17,805 bases of DNA from Flavobacteriaceae bacterium UBA5079 (GCA_002414705.1 DIAL01000067.1:86081-103885), one strand, 5' to 3'. Positions 1 to 9,294 are shown, counted from the first letter of the stretch. A program made the numbers and translations. Notes: generated from the letters alone by a model not told the origin.

Positions 1-1
1 A

Positions 2-607
2 CCTATGTTAGAATTAATAGGTTTGGCACCTGGTTCTACACGTGTAGCAACAACTAATGTGTTGATGACGCAGCGTGGCCCATTATTTTTAAGTGATACA
101 GCTATAAATGTGAATCCATCGGCTTCCGATTTAACAAAAATTGCTCAAATGACGGCTGGAGTCGTGAAAATGTTTGGAATGGAACCCGTAATGGCTATGA
201 TTTCCTATTCAAATTTTGGTTCTTCAAAAAATCAAACGGCCACTAAAGTTGGTGAAGCGGTTGCGTATTTGCATAAAAGACATCCTAATTTGTTAGTTGA
301 TGGCGAATTGCAAGCCGATTTTGCATTAAATAGCGAGATGCTTCAAGATACTTTTCCGTTTTCTAAATTAGCAGGAAAAAAAGTGAATACTCTAATATTT
401 CCAAATCTAGAATCTGGAAATATTACCTATAAGTTATTGAAAGAATTAAACCAAGCAGACTCAATAGGGCCTATTATGATGGGTATGCGCAAACCGGTTC
501 ATATCCTTCAATTAGAAGCCAGTGTGGATGAAATTGTTAACATGACAGCCATTGCTGTTATTGATGCGCAGCAAAAAGAAAAATTAACCGAATCACAAAA
601 AGGGTGA
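2..607 (+). CDS. maeB: NADP-dependent malic enzyme, C-terminal part (5' end outside window)
   Basis: This is the last 201 codons of a gene that enters from the left. The codon before the first ATG (base 5) is open and in frame, so that ATG is internal. The residues match the phosphotransacetylase-like C-terminal domain of the large MaeB-type malic enzymes: a 'GPLFLSDTAINVNPSA' stretch near the start, then 'MISYSNFGSS', and a final 'GPIMMGMRKPVHILQ' segment. In the family, the N-terminal malic domain oxidatively decarboxylates malate to pyruvate with NADP; the C-terminal domain looks like phosphate acetyltransferase and is usually thought to regulate the enzyme. The malic domain is not visible here, so a free-standing phosphate acetyl/butyryltransferase cannot be excluded, but the tail and the flavobacterial ruvA neighbourhood favour MaeB. 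It ends with TGA inside a 12-bp hairpin. Confidence 0.85.
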   Translation, partial: PMLELIGLAPGSTRVATTNVLMTQRGPLFLSDTAINVNPSASDLTKIAQMTAGVVKMFGMEPVMAMISYSNFGSSKNQTATKVGEAVAYLHKRHPNLLVDGELQADFALNSEMLQDTFPFSKLAGKKVNTLIFPNLESGNITYKLLKELNQADSIGPIMMGMRKPVHILQLEASVDEIVNMTAIAVIDAQQKEKLTESQKG

Positions 608-615
608 TTCGGTTA
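585..615 (+). other. Hairpin straddling the maeB stop codon
   Basis: Bases 585-596 pair perfectly with 604-615 (12 bp, core ACCGAATCAC/GTGATTCGGT) around a 7-base loop. The TGA at 605-607 lies in the right arm. On the + strand no clean T-tract follows (AGTAAACACC), so a standard intrinsic terminator is doubtful; it may mark or protect the 3' end of the maeB mRNA. On the - strand the same stem is followed by a T-rich run, but no - strand gene is visible to terminate. Confidence 0.55.
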
Positions 616-624
616 GTAAACACC

Positions 625-654
625 TTTGTTTTGTCAATAATTTTATTACATTTG
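625..654 (+). promoter_or_regulatory. Promoter for ruvA-sprA (Bacteroidota type)
   Basis: A TTTG at 625-628 is followed after 18 bases by TACATTTG at 647-654, an exact match to the Bacteroidota -7 consensus TAnnTTTG. The inferred transcription start is near base 658, giving a leader of roughly 19 bases before the ruvA ATG. Confidence 0.6.
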
Positions 655-676
655 AGAGTTAATATATTGTTAATTA

Positions 677-1258
677 ATGATTACACACATTCAAGGAAGA
701 CTTGTTGAAAAAAGACCAACAGACGTTGTCATAGACTGCAATGGTGTTGGATACCATTTAAACATTTCACTACATACTTTTTCGCAAATACCAGATAATG
801 AAAGCCTTAAATTGTATACGCATCTTCAGGTTAAGGAGGATTCGCATACGTTATTCGGTTTTTCATCGCTTGCTGAACGCGAAATTTTTCGTATGCTTTT
901 ATCGGTTAGTGGCATTGGTGCAAGCACAGCGCGTACCATGTTGTCTTCTTTAACGCCTGTGCAAGTCCGAGAAGGTATTGCACTTGGTGATGTAGCATTA
1001 ATACAATCTATAAAGGGTATTGGAGCAAAAACTGCGCAACGCGTTATTTTAGATTTGAAAGATAAAATTTTGAAAGTCTATGATATTGATGAAAATTCAG
1101 GGATTCAAAGCAATACAAACAAAGATGAAGCGTTATCTGCTTTAGAAGTTTTGGGCTTTTTAAGAAAACAGTCCGAACGCGTTGTGGACAAATTTTTAAG
1201 TCAAGAGCCACAAGCAGATGTCGAAACTATAATTAAGCAAGCGTTAAAAAATTTATAA
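677..1258 (+). CDS. ruvA: Holliday junction branch migration complex subunit RuvA
   Basis: RuvA binds four-way Holliday junctions as a tetramer and positions the RuvB motor for branch migration in recombination and DNA repair. The 193-residue length is normal for the family. The N-terminal OB-fold domain opens with 'MITHIQGRLVEK' and contains the 'VIDCNGVGYHL' strand. Two helix-hairpin-helix motifs follow, at about residues 76-85 (SVSGIGASTA) and 111-123 (SIKGIGAKTAQRV), and the C-terminal three-helix RuvB-contacting domain spans about 150-193 after a flexible, Asn-rich linker. The ATG at 677 gives the canonical N-terminus. No Shine-Dalgarno sequence precedes it, as is usual in this phylum. 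sprA begins only 6 bases after the stop, so the two are probably co-transcribed. Confidence 0.97.
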   Translation: MITHIQGRLVEKRPTDVVIDCNGVGYHLNISLHTFSQIPDNESLKLYTHLQVKEDSHTLFGFSSLAEREIFRMLLSVSGIGASTARTMLSSLTPVQVREGIALGDVALIQSIKGIGAKTAQRVILDLKDKILKVYDIDENSGIQSNTNKDEALSALEVLGFLRKQSERVVDKFLSQEPQADVETIIKQALKNL

Positions 1259-1264
1259 TAGATT

Positions 1265-4200
1265 TTGAATACAACCAACCCTAATTTATATAAATCCATA
1301 AAAAATTATGTACTTGTTGTTAGTGCGCTTTTGTGTACCGTATTAGCTTGGTCGCAAACAGAGCCTACTGCACAAGACTCCACACAAACAGGATTTAATT
1401 TAGGCAATATGCAAATGCCAAATCCGTCCAGTATAGAATCCAAGTATAAATATGATCCTATTACAGATCGCTATATTTACACCGAATCTGTTGGCCAATT
1501 TAATATTAACTACCCAATTATATTAACGCCTGAAGAATATCAAAATTTAATTGTTAAGCAAAGTTTACAATCTTACTACAAAGAAAAAATTGATGCTTTT
1601 GATGGTGTCAAGGAAGGTAGTGAAGAGGAGCAGAAAAACTTATTACCAGAGTTTTATGTCAATTCAGGTTTCTTTGAAACTATTTTTGGGAGTAATACGA
1701 TAGAAGTTATTCCACAAGGTTCTGTTGAAATAGATTTAGGTATACTGTTTACTAAGCAAGATAATCCGGCTTTTTCTCCAAGAAATAGAAGTAGTTTCAC
1801 CTTTGATTTTGATCAGCGTATCAGTTTAAGTTTACTCGGTAAGGTAGGAACCAGATTGCAAGTGACTGCTAATTATGATACCGAATCTACTTTCGACTTT
1901 CAAAATTTAATTAAATTAGAATACACACCAACCGAAGATGATATAATTCGTAAAATTGAAGTCGGTAACGTGAGTATGCCATTAAATAGTTCTTTAATTA
2001 CAGGCGCACAAAGTTTATTTGGTGTTAAAACAGAATTGCAATTTGGAAGAACAACTATTACAGGAGTCTTTTCTGAACAACGATCAGACAGGCGAACAGT
2101 TGTTGCCCAAGGTGGCGGAACTTTAGAAGAGTTTGATTTCTTTGCACGCGATTATGATGAAAATCGTCACTTCTTTTTATCTCATTACTTTAGAGATAAA
2201 TATGATGACGCTTTAGCCAGTTATCCATTTATTAATACAAATGTGCAAATAACTCGTATTGAGGTTTGGGTTACTAATAGAACCAATCGTACTGAAAATG
2301 TTCGAAATATTGTAGCACTTCAGGATTTAGGGGAATCTAACCCAAATCCAGCAGATAATGATATATTATTAAATCCTATACCACCAGGATTTCTGAATGC
2401 AGGACCTAATGCGTTTCCAGATAACGGAAATAATGATTTTGATCCCACAACTATTGGATCAGGCTCTGTTTTAAATGATAATATTCGGGATATAGCAACC
2501 GCTCAACAAGGTTTTGGAAGTTTATCTTCAGTTGTAAATGAAGGTTCTGATTATGCGAAATTAGAAAATGCAAGAAAATTAACGGAAGGTCAGGAGTATA
2601 CAGTTGACACACAATTAGGTTACATATCCTTAAACCAACGATTAAATAATGATGAAGTAGTAGCTGTTGCGTTTCAATATACAGTTGGTGGACAAGTGTA
2701 CCAAGTAGGTGAATTTGCCAATGGAGGTGTAGATCCAACAGGAATTGATAATACAGGAACTATTACAACGGTAACAAACAACACTTTAGTTTTAAAGTTA
2801 TTGAAAAGTCCAATTACAAATGTGCAACAGCCTATTTGGGACTTAATGATGAAAAATATTTATGATACCGGAGCGTATCAATTAAGTCAAGAGGACTTTA
2901 AATTGAATATTTTTTATAATGAAGCATCACCTTTAAATTTTATATCACCTGTTCCTGGAACACCATTTCCAGACTTTGAAGGAAACCCTGTTCAAGAAAC
3001 TACATTACTGCGCTTATTTAATTTAGACCGATTGAACTTTAATAACGATCCACAAGCCAATGGTGATGGATTTTTCGATTTTGTATCTGGTATAACCGTT
3101 TTACCACAAAATGGAAAAATAATTTTCACGAAAGTAGAACCATTTGGTGAATATTTATTTAATACGTTATCTTTAAGTAACGCGGAAGATTATAATAATA
3201 ACATGACCTATAACGCTAACCAAGCGAAATATGTTTTTGATGTATTATATAAAGAAACCAAAGCGGCTGCTCTAGAAGAAGCAGATAAAAATAAATTTAA
3301 AATAAAAGGACGTTATAAATCGGAAGGTGGTGACGGGATTCCTATTGGTGCTTTTAATGTGCCACGTGGTTCAGTTACCGTTACTGCTGGAGGAAGAACA
3401 TTGGTTGAAGGTGTAGATTATACCGTAAATTATCAAGCAGGAACCGTTCAAATTTTAGACGAATCTTTAAAAGCTTCTAATACACCTATTCAGGTTTCAA
3501 CAGAAAACAATGCAGTCTTTGGACAACAAACCAAGCGTTTTACAGGATTTAATGTCGAACACAGATTTAATGAAAACTTTGTAATTGGTGGAACGTGGAT
3601 TCATTTAAATGAAAGACCAATTACCCAGAAGGCAAATTACAGTCAAGAGCCTATTAATAACCACATATTCGGATTTAATGGAAACTACTCTACTGAAGTG
3701 CCATTTTTAACCCGTTTAGTTAACAAGCTTCCAAATATTGATACAGACGTAATGTCCAATGTATCGGTTCGTGGTGAGTTTGCTTATTTAGCGCCTGGAG
3801 CACCTAAAGGAACTGATTTTCAAGGGGAAGCCACATCTTATGTAGATGATTTTGAGGGTTCTCAAAATAATGTCGATTTAAAATCGCCACAATCTTGGTT
3901 TCTATCCAGTAGACCACGTGGTTTAAATAGTAATAATGACGATGAAAACGGTATAGCTCAAGGTTTTGATCGTGCTATGTTGAACTGGTACACCATTGAT
4001 CCCGTTTTTTATAGTAACAGAAGCCCAGATGGAATTTCAGATGATGATGTTTCAGATTTGTTTACCAGTCGTGTATTTATAAATGAATTATTTCCAGCAC
4101 AAGATATTGCACAAGGTCAAACAACAGTTCTTTTTACACTTGATTTAGCTTATTATCCAGATGAGCGTGGTCCTTATAATTTCCAAACAACTAATATTGA

Positions 4201-7200
4201 TATTCCAAGTAGCACCTTAACAAATCCTCAAAACAGTTGGGCAGGAATAACAAGACAATTAACCTCTACAGATTTTGAACAAGCAAACGTAGAATATATT
4301 GAATTCTGGTTACAGGATCCGTATCAAGAAAACACAGCTAATCCAGGAGGTAAGCTGGTTTTTAATTTAGGGAATATTTCCGAAGATGTTGTTAAAGATG
4401 GCCGTAAACTATATGAAAACGGTTTACCTATTGATGGAAATGTTATAGGTGTTTTACCACAATCACCTTCTTGGAACACGGTTTACCCTCAAAATCAATC
4501 CTTAATTTATGCCTTTGATACAACTGGTGATGAGCGTACAAACCAAGATGTTGGTTATGATGGTTATGATGATAATGATGAACGTACAATTTTCCCAGAT
4601 TATGCATCTTTAGCGGATCCGGCAAATGATAACTATAGCTATTTTCTAAATGTAGATGGCGATATTTTTCAGCGTTATAAAAATTATAATGGTGTAGATG
4701 GTAACTCACCAGATACGTTTTCTGACACGAATCGTGGTTCAACAACTCAACCCGATGTGGAGGATGTGAATCGTGATAATACCATGAATACTATTGATAG
4801 TTATTTTGAGTATGAATTGGACATAACACCTAGCAATTTAAACATTAACAACCCATATATTGTTGATGTTAAAGAAAACCAGATTAGAACCTTACCTAAC
4901 GGTCAAACTGTTGTACCAAAATGGTATCAGTTTAGAATTCCAGTAGATGATATAGATAGAACATCTATTGGTGGTATTTCCGATTTACGTTCCATTCGTT
5001 TTGCAAGAATGTATTTAAAAGAATTTACAGAAAAAACAGTATTTCGTTTTGGAACATTGGATTTAGTGCGTAGTGAATGGCGTCGTTATACCCAAACTTT
5101 GGATGCAGATGAAGGTGATCCTGCTCTAGATAACACCGAATTTTCAGTAGGTGTAGTTAGTACATTAAAAAATGATGGTAGCTACCAATCGCCTCCAGGA
5201 GTTGATCCAGAAGAGCTTTTTAATAACAATACCGTTGTTAGGCAAAATGAGCAATCTTTGTTATTAGATGTTTGCGGATTAGAATCTGAAGATGGTAGAG
5301 CCGTATTTAAAAATATAAATGTGGATATGCGTCAGTATAAGCGTTTACGGATGTTTATGCACGCAGAAGAAGGCGATCAGCCAGGATTGGATGATGATGA
5401 TTTATTCGGTTTTATTAGAATGGGTAACGATTTAACTGAAAATTATTACGAAATTATGGTGCCTCTGAAAGTATCACAAGGACTTTCAAGAGAAGCACTT
5501 TGGCCAGAAGCCAATCAAGTAAACTTACCACTAGAATTACTACAAGAAATAAAGTCCAAATCCATTGCAGCCGGAAACATTAGCAATGTAGATCCAACGT
5601 ATTATGATGTTATTGCAGAGCAATTAAGTGCATCTGTAGTTAATGAATACGATCCCATTCCTGTAGGCGTAGCAGATTCGGATTATTACCATCGAATTGC
5701 TATTGTTGGTAACCCAAACTTTGGCGATATTAGAACCTTAATGGTTGGTGTTAAAAATAGATCATCCTTAAATACATGTGCGGTAGTTTGGCTTAACGAA
5801 TTACGCCTATCTGATATGGATAGTGAAGGCGGTTGGGCAGCTGTTTTAAGTATGGATTCCAATATTGCCGATTTTGCAAGTGTAAGTGCAACAGGACGCA
5901 AAAGTACATCTGGCTTTGGAAGTATAGAACAAGGGCCACAAGAACGTAGTCGTGAAGATGTGCAACAGTATGATGTAGTAACTAATGTTAATGTTGGACA
6001 GTTATTACCTAAAAAATGGGGTATTCAAATACCATTTAATTACGGAGTTGGAGAAGAACGGATTACGCCACAGTTTGATGAGTTTTATCGCGATATAGAA
6101 CTGCAAACACAACTAGATAATAATGCCAATCAAGATTCTATTCTAAATGTGAATGAAAATTTCACAAAACGGAAAAGTATAAATTTTATAGGTGTTCGTA
6201 AAATTAGAACAGGTGAAGCTACACCACGTTTTTATGATGTAGAAAATTTTACGGTAAATTATTCTTTTAATAAAATTGAACATCGTGATTTTGAAATAGA
6301 AAGCTCTGTAGATAAAACCATAAGAACAGGTGTAAATTATGCCTATAATTTTGCGCCATTAAATATTGAACCATTTAAGAAAAACGATTCCTTATTTATG
6401 GGTAAATATTGGAAAATTCTGAAAGACTTTAATTTTAATCCACTTCCAGCTAGTTTTGTTGTAAATTCTAATATTAACAGACAGTTTAATAAACAGAAAT
6501 TTAGAGAGATAGATTTGGGTGGCGGAAATATTGGACTTGAAGAATTATATAGACGTAATTATACGTTCGATTTTGGTTATACTGTAAATTACAATTTAAC
6601 CAAGTCTTTATCCATGAATTTTACAGCGTCCAATGTAAATATAGTTCGAAATTATTTTAAAGATAATATTCTAAATGGCGAACAAGACCCAGATTTAGAT
6701 GTTTGGGATGGCTTTTTTGATTTTGGAGATCCAAACACACAATATCAACAGTTAGGTATTAACTATGAAATACCTTTAAATAAAATTCCAACCTTTGCCT
6801 TTGTTGATGCTACCTACTCTTATAGTGGTGAATTTCAATGGCAAAAAGGATCGGATTTATTTGGCGATTTAGAAGTAGATGGAATTACTTACGATTTAGG
6901 AAACACCATTTCAAATGCCAACCAGCATAATCTGAATACAACTTTTAATATGACCAAGTTGTATAACTACATTGGTCTAAAAAAGAAACCAATTCGTCAA
7001 ACAGCTGCTGGAAGCCGTGATGTTAAAAAATCGCCAACACCTCCAGGACAAGAAAGTCTGGCAGAAAGCGGACCAATAGCAGACCCAAAAAAAGCTGCTA
7101 AAAATAATACAGGAACTAAACTATTAAATACAGGAATTGGTATAGTTACAGCCGTTAAACGTATTCAAGTTAACTATGCTGAAACCAACGGAACCTATTT

Positions 7201-8476
7201 ACCCGGTTACCTGCAAACACCTGGATTTATTGGTACATTAAAGCCAACAGCAGGTTTTACGTTTGGTAGTCAAAATGATGTGAGAAATATGGCTGCAAGA
7301 CGTGGTTGGTTAACACTATATCCTGATTTTAATGAACAGTATCGTGTAAACAAAACGCGTCAATTGGATTATTCTGCGAATATTGAACCTTTCAACGATT
7401 TAAAGATTGATTTAGTTGGTAACAGAATGTATTCTGAAAACTATACAGAAAACTATCGTATTAATGATTTAGGTAGTGAATTAGAATATGAATCTTTAAC
7501 ACCAAATGCTTTTGGTAACTTTAATATTTCAACAGTATTAATAAAAACGGCATTCAGTGCTAGTGATGAAATTCAATCACAAACATTTGATGACTTTAGA
7601 ACAAACAGATTAAAAGTCGCTAATAGGTTAGCAGAAGAATTTTACGGAAACACAGCTTTTCCAGTAGATGCAGAAGGCTATCCAGTTGGTTTTGGTAAAA
7701 ACAGTCAATCCGTATTATTACCATCATTTTTATCAGCATATTCAGGTCAGAAGGCAGAAAAGGTATCACTAAGTGCTTTTCGGGATGTTCCAATACCAAA
7801 CTGGGATGTTAAGTACACTGGATTAATGAATTTAAAATGGTTTAAAAGTAAGTTTAAACGATTTTCTATTGTACATGGATACCGTTCCAATTATACAATT
7901 AATCAATTCCGTTCTAATCTAGATTACGACGCTAATAATCCAACAGCCGTAGACCAGAGTGGGAATTTTAAAAATGAAAAATTATACAGTAATATTAATT
8001 TAAGCGAAATGTTTAGTCCACTTTTCCGTATTGATATGGAAATGAAAAACTCCATAAAAATTCTGATGGAAATGAAGAAAGACCGTTTGCTTTCATTGAG
8101 TTTTGATAATAATTTAATGACCGAAATTCAAGGAAATGAATATATTGTTGGATTGGGTTATCGTATTAAGGATGTCCGTATTAAATCTAAATTAGCAGGT
8201 CCTAAAAAACGAATTGTTAGCGATTTAAATATGAAAGCAGACGTTTCCGTTCGTGATAATAAAACCATTATTCGGTATTTAGATTTGGAAAATAATCAAA
8301 TAACTTCAGGACAAACCATCTGGTCTGCTAAATTTTCAACAGATTATGCCTTCAGTAAAAACTTGACCGGTATTTTCTATTTTGATTATGCTTTCTCGGA
8401 ATACGCTATATCAACAGCATTTCCACAAACAACTATCCGTTCAGGAATTACACTCCGATATACTTTTGGTAATTAA
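1265..8476 (+). CDS. sprA: SprA, type IX secretion outer-membrane translocon / gliding protein
   Basis: SprA (called Sov in Porphyromonas) forms the very large outer-membrane beta-barrel through which type IX substrates leave the periplasm, and is needed for gliding in flavobacteria. The product is 2403 residues. Residues 1-31 form a signal peptide (a Lys-containing start, then 'NYVLVVSALLCTVLAWS'). N-terminal SprA-type domains follow, with recognisable stretches such as 'GSVEIDLGILFTKQDNP' and 'YVDDFEGSQNNVDL' (about residue 860). The rest alternates strand-rich barrel segments and Asp/Asn-rich loops, ending in a strand (TTIRSGITLRYTFGN). The start is TTG at 1265: an in-frame TAG at 1259-1261 blocks anything longer, and the next in-frame ATG lies beyond the signal peptide. 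A Lys/Pro/Ala-rich low-complexity loop lies at about residues 1907-1952. Two calcium-loop-like motifs are described under findings. The frame is intact throughout. Confidence 0.96.
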   Translation: MNTTNPNLYKSIKNYVLVVSALLCTVLAWSQTEPTAQDSTQTGFNLGNMQMPNPSSIESKYKYDPITDRYIYTESVGQFNINYPIILTPEEYQNLIVKQSLQSYYKEKIDAFDGVKEGSEEEQKNLLPEFYVNSGFFETIFGSNTIEVIPQGSVEIDLGILFTKQDNPAFSPRNRSSFTFDFDQRISLSLLGKVGTRLQVTANYDTESTFDFQNLIKLEYTPTEDDIIRKIEVGNVSMPLNSSLITGAQSLFGVKTELQFGRTTITGVFSEQRSDRRTVVAQGGGTLEEFDFFARDYDENRHFFLSHYFRDKYDDALASYPFINTNVQITRIEVWVTNRTNRTENVRNIVALQDLGESNPNPADNDILLNPIPPGFLNAGPNAFPDNGNNDFDPTTIGSGSVLNDNIRDIATAQQGFGSLSSVVNEGSDYAKLENARKLTEGQEYTVDTQLGYISLNQRLNNDEVVAVAFQYTVGGQVYQVGEFANGGVDPTGIDNTGTITTVTNNTLVLKLLKSPITNVQQPIWDLMMKNIYDTGAYQLSQEDFKLNIFYNEASPLNFISPVPGTPFPDFEGNPVQETTLLRLFNLDRLNFNNDPQANGDGFFDFVSGITVLPQNGKIIFTKVEPFGEYLFNTLSLSNAEDYNNNMTYNANQAKYVFDVLYKETKAAALEEADKNKFKIKGRYKSEGGDGIPIGAFNVPRGSVTVTAGGRTLVEGVDYTVNYQAGTVQILDESLKASNTPIQVSTENNAVFGQQTKRFTGFNVEHRFNENFVIGGTWIHLNERPITQKANYSQEPINNHIFGFNGNYSTEVPFLTRLVNKLPNIDTDVMSNVSVRGEFAYLAPGAPKGTDFQGEATSYVDDFEGSQNNVDLKSPQSWFLSSRPRGLNSNNDDENGIAQGFDRAMLNWYTIDPVFYSNRSPDGISDDDVSDLFTSRVFINELFPAQDIAQGQTTVLFTLDLAYYPDERGPYNFQTTNIDIPSSTLTNPQNSWAGITRQLTSTDFEQANVEYIEFWLQDPYQENTANPGGKLVFNLGNISEDVVKDGRKLYENGLPIDGNVIGVLPQSPSWNTVYPQNQSLIYAFDTTGDERTNQDVGYDGYDDNDERTIFPDYASLADPANDNYSYFLNVDGDIFQRYKNYNGVDGNSPDTFSDTNRGSTTQPDVEDVNRDNTMNTIDSYFEYELDITPSNLNINNPYIVDVKENQIRTLPNGQTVVPKWYQFRIPVDDIDRTSIGGISDLRSIRFARMYLKEFTEKTVFRFGTLDLVRSEWRRYTQTLDADEGDPALDNTEFSVGVVSTLKNDGSYQSPPGVDPEELFNNNTVVRQNEQSLLLDVCGLESEDGRAVFKNINVDMRQYKRLRMFMHAEEGDQPGLDDDDLFGFIRMGNDLTENYYEIMVPLKVSQGLSREALWPEANQVNLPLELLQEIKSKSIAAGNISNVDPTYYDVIAEQLSASVVNEYDPIPVGVADSDYYHRIAIVGNPNFGDIRTLMVGVKNRSSLNTCAVVWLNELRLSDMDSEGGWAAVLSMDSNIADFASVSATGRKSTSGFGSIEQGPQERSREDVQQYDVVTNVNVGQLLPKKWGIQIPFNYGVGEERITPQFDEFYRDIELQTQLDNNANQDSILNVNENFTKRKSINFIGVRKIRTGEATPRFYDVENFTVNYSFNKIEHRDFEIESSVDKTIRTGVNYAYNFAPLNIEPFKKNDSLFMGKYWKILKDFNFNPLPASFVVNSNINRQFNKQKFREIDLGGGNIGLEELYRRNYTFDFGYTVNYNLTKSLSMNFTASNVNIVRNYFKDNILNGEQDPDLDVWDGFFDFGDPNTQYQQLGINYEIPLNKIPTFAFVDATYSYSGEFQWQKGSDLFGDLEVDGITYDLGNTISNANQHNLNTTFNMTKLYNYIGLKKKPIRQTAAGSRDVKKSPTPPGQESLAESGPIADPKKAAKNNTGTKLLNTGIGIVTAVKRIQVNYAETNGTYLPGYLQTPGFIGTLKPTAGFTFGSQNDVRNMAARRGWLTLYPDFNEQYRVNKTRQLDYSANIEPFNDLKIDLVGNRMYSENYTENYRINDLGSELEYESLTPNAFGNFNISTVLIKTAFSASDEIQSQTFDDFRTNRLKVANRLAEEFYGNTAFPVDAEGYPVGFGKNSQSVLLPSFLSAYSGQKAEKVSLSAFRDVPIPNWDVKYTGLMNLKWFKSKFKRFSIVHGYRSNYTINQFRSNLDYDANNPTAVDQSGNFKNEKLYSNINLSEMFSPLFRIDMEMKNSIKILMEMKKDRLLSLSFDNNLMTEIQGNEYIVGLGYRIKDVRIKSKLAGPKKRIVSDLNMKADVSVRDNKTIIRYLDLENNQITSGQTIWSAKFSTDYAFSKNLTGIFYFDYAFSEYAISTAFPQTTIRSGITLRYTFGN

Positions 8477-8486
8477 TAATTATTAG

Positions 8487-8517
8487 TTTGAAAATATAAA
8501 GCGAATAAATACATTTG
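8487..8517 (+). promoter_or_regulatory. Promoter for gcvH
   Basis: TTTG at 8487-8490, a 19-base spacer, and TACATTTG at 8510-8517 match the Bacteroidota housekeeping promoter exactly. Transcription should start near 8521, leaving a leader of about 14 bases. This separates gcvH from the ruvA-sprA unit, although no terminator is visible after sprA. Confidence 0.7.
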
Positions 8518-8534
8518 TAAAAAAATATAAAATC

Positions 8535-8915
8535 ATGAATATTCCAGCCGAATTAAAATATACAAAGGACCACGAATGGGTTAAATTAGAAGGCGATATT
8601 GCTACTGTAGGCGTTACAGACTTCGCACAAAGCGAGTTAGGTGATATTGTTTATGTAGAAGTAGAAACCCTAGACGAAACATTAGATGCTGATGAAGTGT
8701 TTGGAACCGTAGAAGCAGTAAAAACGGTATCTGACTTATTTTTACCTATTGCTGGTGAAATTATTGAGTTTAATGAAGCTCTAGAAGATGCTCCAGAAAC
8801 CGTAAATAGCGATCCTTATGGTGCTGGTTGGATGATAAAAGTAAAATGTGCTGATGTTGCAGATGTAGATGGATTACTATCTGCCGATGACTATAAAGAA
8901 CTTATAGGTGCTTAA
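8535..8915 (+). CDS. gcvH: Glycine cleavage system H protein
   Basis: GcvH is the small lipoyl carrier that shuttles the aminomethyl intermediate between the P, T and L proteins of the glycine cleavage system in the cytoplasm. The 126-residue product has the full family pattern: '[23 protein letters not shown]' near the start (split here by no gap), '[10 protein letters not shown]', and the lipoylation site '[12 protein letters not shown]' with the modified lysine at residue 63. It ends with the usual '[14 protein letters not shown]' hairpin. The ATG at 8535 gives the expected start. No other gcv gene is nearby; isolated gcvH beside sprA is, to my knowledge, a common flavobacterial arrangement. 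Its last 8 bases overlap the next gene. Confidence 0.97.
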   Translation: MNIPAELKYTKDHEWVKLEGDIATVGVTDFAQSELGDIVYVEVETLDETLDADEVFGTVEAVKTVSDLFLPIAGEIIEFNEALEDAPETVNSDPYGAGWMIKVKCADVADVDGLLSADDYKELIGA

Positions 8916-9285
8916 AAAGTACGCTTTATTAATTTCTACTGTATATACCATATCGTTGTTAACGGTTAGCTTAATACGGTTAGATTTTGATAAGATCGAA
9001 GATATAGTGCCATCGTTTAGCGATAAACTTTTTCATTTTGCAGCCTATGGTTTATTAACTTGGTTTTGGTTTTATACCTTAAAAATGAAGTTAAGCTATT
9101 CAATATTAAAAACATTGATTGTTGTAGCTATTGCATGTATTGCTTTTGGTACAATTATTGAAGTACTACAAAAAGAATTAACAAATACACGTTTTTTTGA
9201 CTTGTATGATATAGCAGCAAATATAGGTGGTGTCTTAATAACGGCTTCACTTCTGCTTATCTACAAAAAAAGTGACGTTAAATAG
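8908..9285 (+). CDS. VanZ-family membrane protein
   Basis: This is a 125-residue protein with about four membrane segments (roughly residues 5-23, 42-59, 66-85 and 102-118). It carries VanZ-like signatures: '[14 protein letters not shown]' (D39, K40, H43), '[11 protein letters not shown]' (G81, E85, Q88) and '[14 protein letters not shown]' (R95, D101, N105). VanZ proteins are named after a teicoplanin-resistance factor, but most members, including small ones like this, have no established function and should not be read as resistance genes. The start is GTG at 8908, the first codon after an in-frame TAG (8905-8907), so the gene overlaps gcvH by 8 bases and is probably translationally coupled to it. 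Confidence 0.88.
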   Translation: MLKKYALLISTVYTISLLTVSLIRLDFDKIEDIVPSFSDKLFHFAAYGLLTWFWFYTLKMKLSYSILKTLIVVAIACIAFGTIIEVLQKELTNTRFFDLYDIAANIGGVLITASLLLIYKKSDVK

Positions 9286-9294
9286 TATTAATCG

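Noticed and set aside
2451..2738. Minus-strand open frame of 95 codons inside sprA
   Set aside because: It is rich in Leu/His/Gln as expected for the antisense of Asp/Asn-rich coding sequence, has no family resemblance, and sits wholly within a strong gene.
4443..4745. Minus-strand open frame of 100 codons inside sprA
   Set aside because: It is an extremely His/Tyr-rich antisense shadow of the Asp-rich loop region; no promoter or homology signal.
5686..5901. Minus-strand open frame of 71 codons inside sprA
   Set aside because: Antisense shadow with no recognisable domain, lying in conserved sprA sequence.
8908..9285. Glycopeptide-resistance gene, from the VanZ name
   Set aside because: The window has no vanA/vanH/vanX-type genes, and small VanZ-family proteins are common in Bacteroidota without resistance links.
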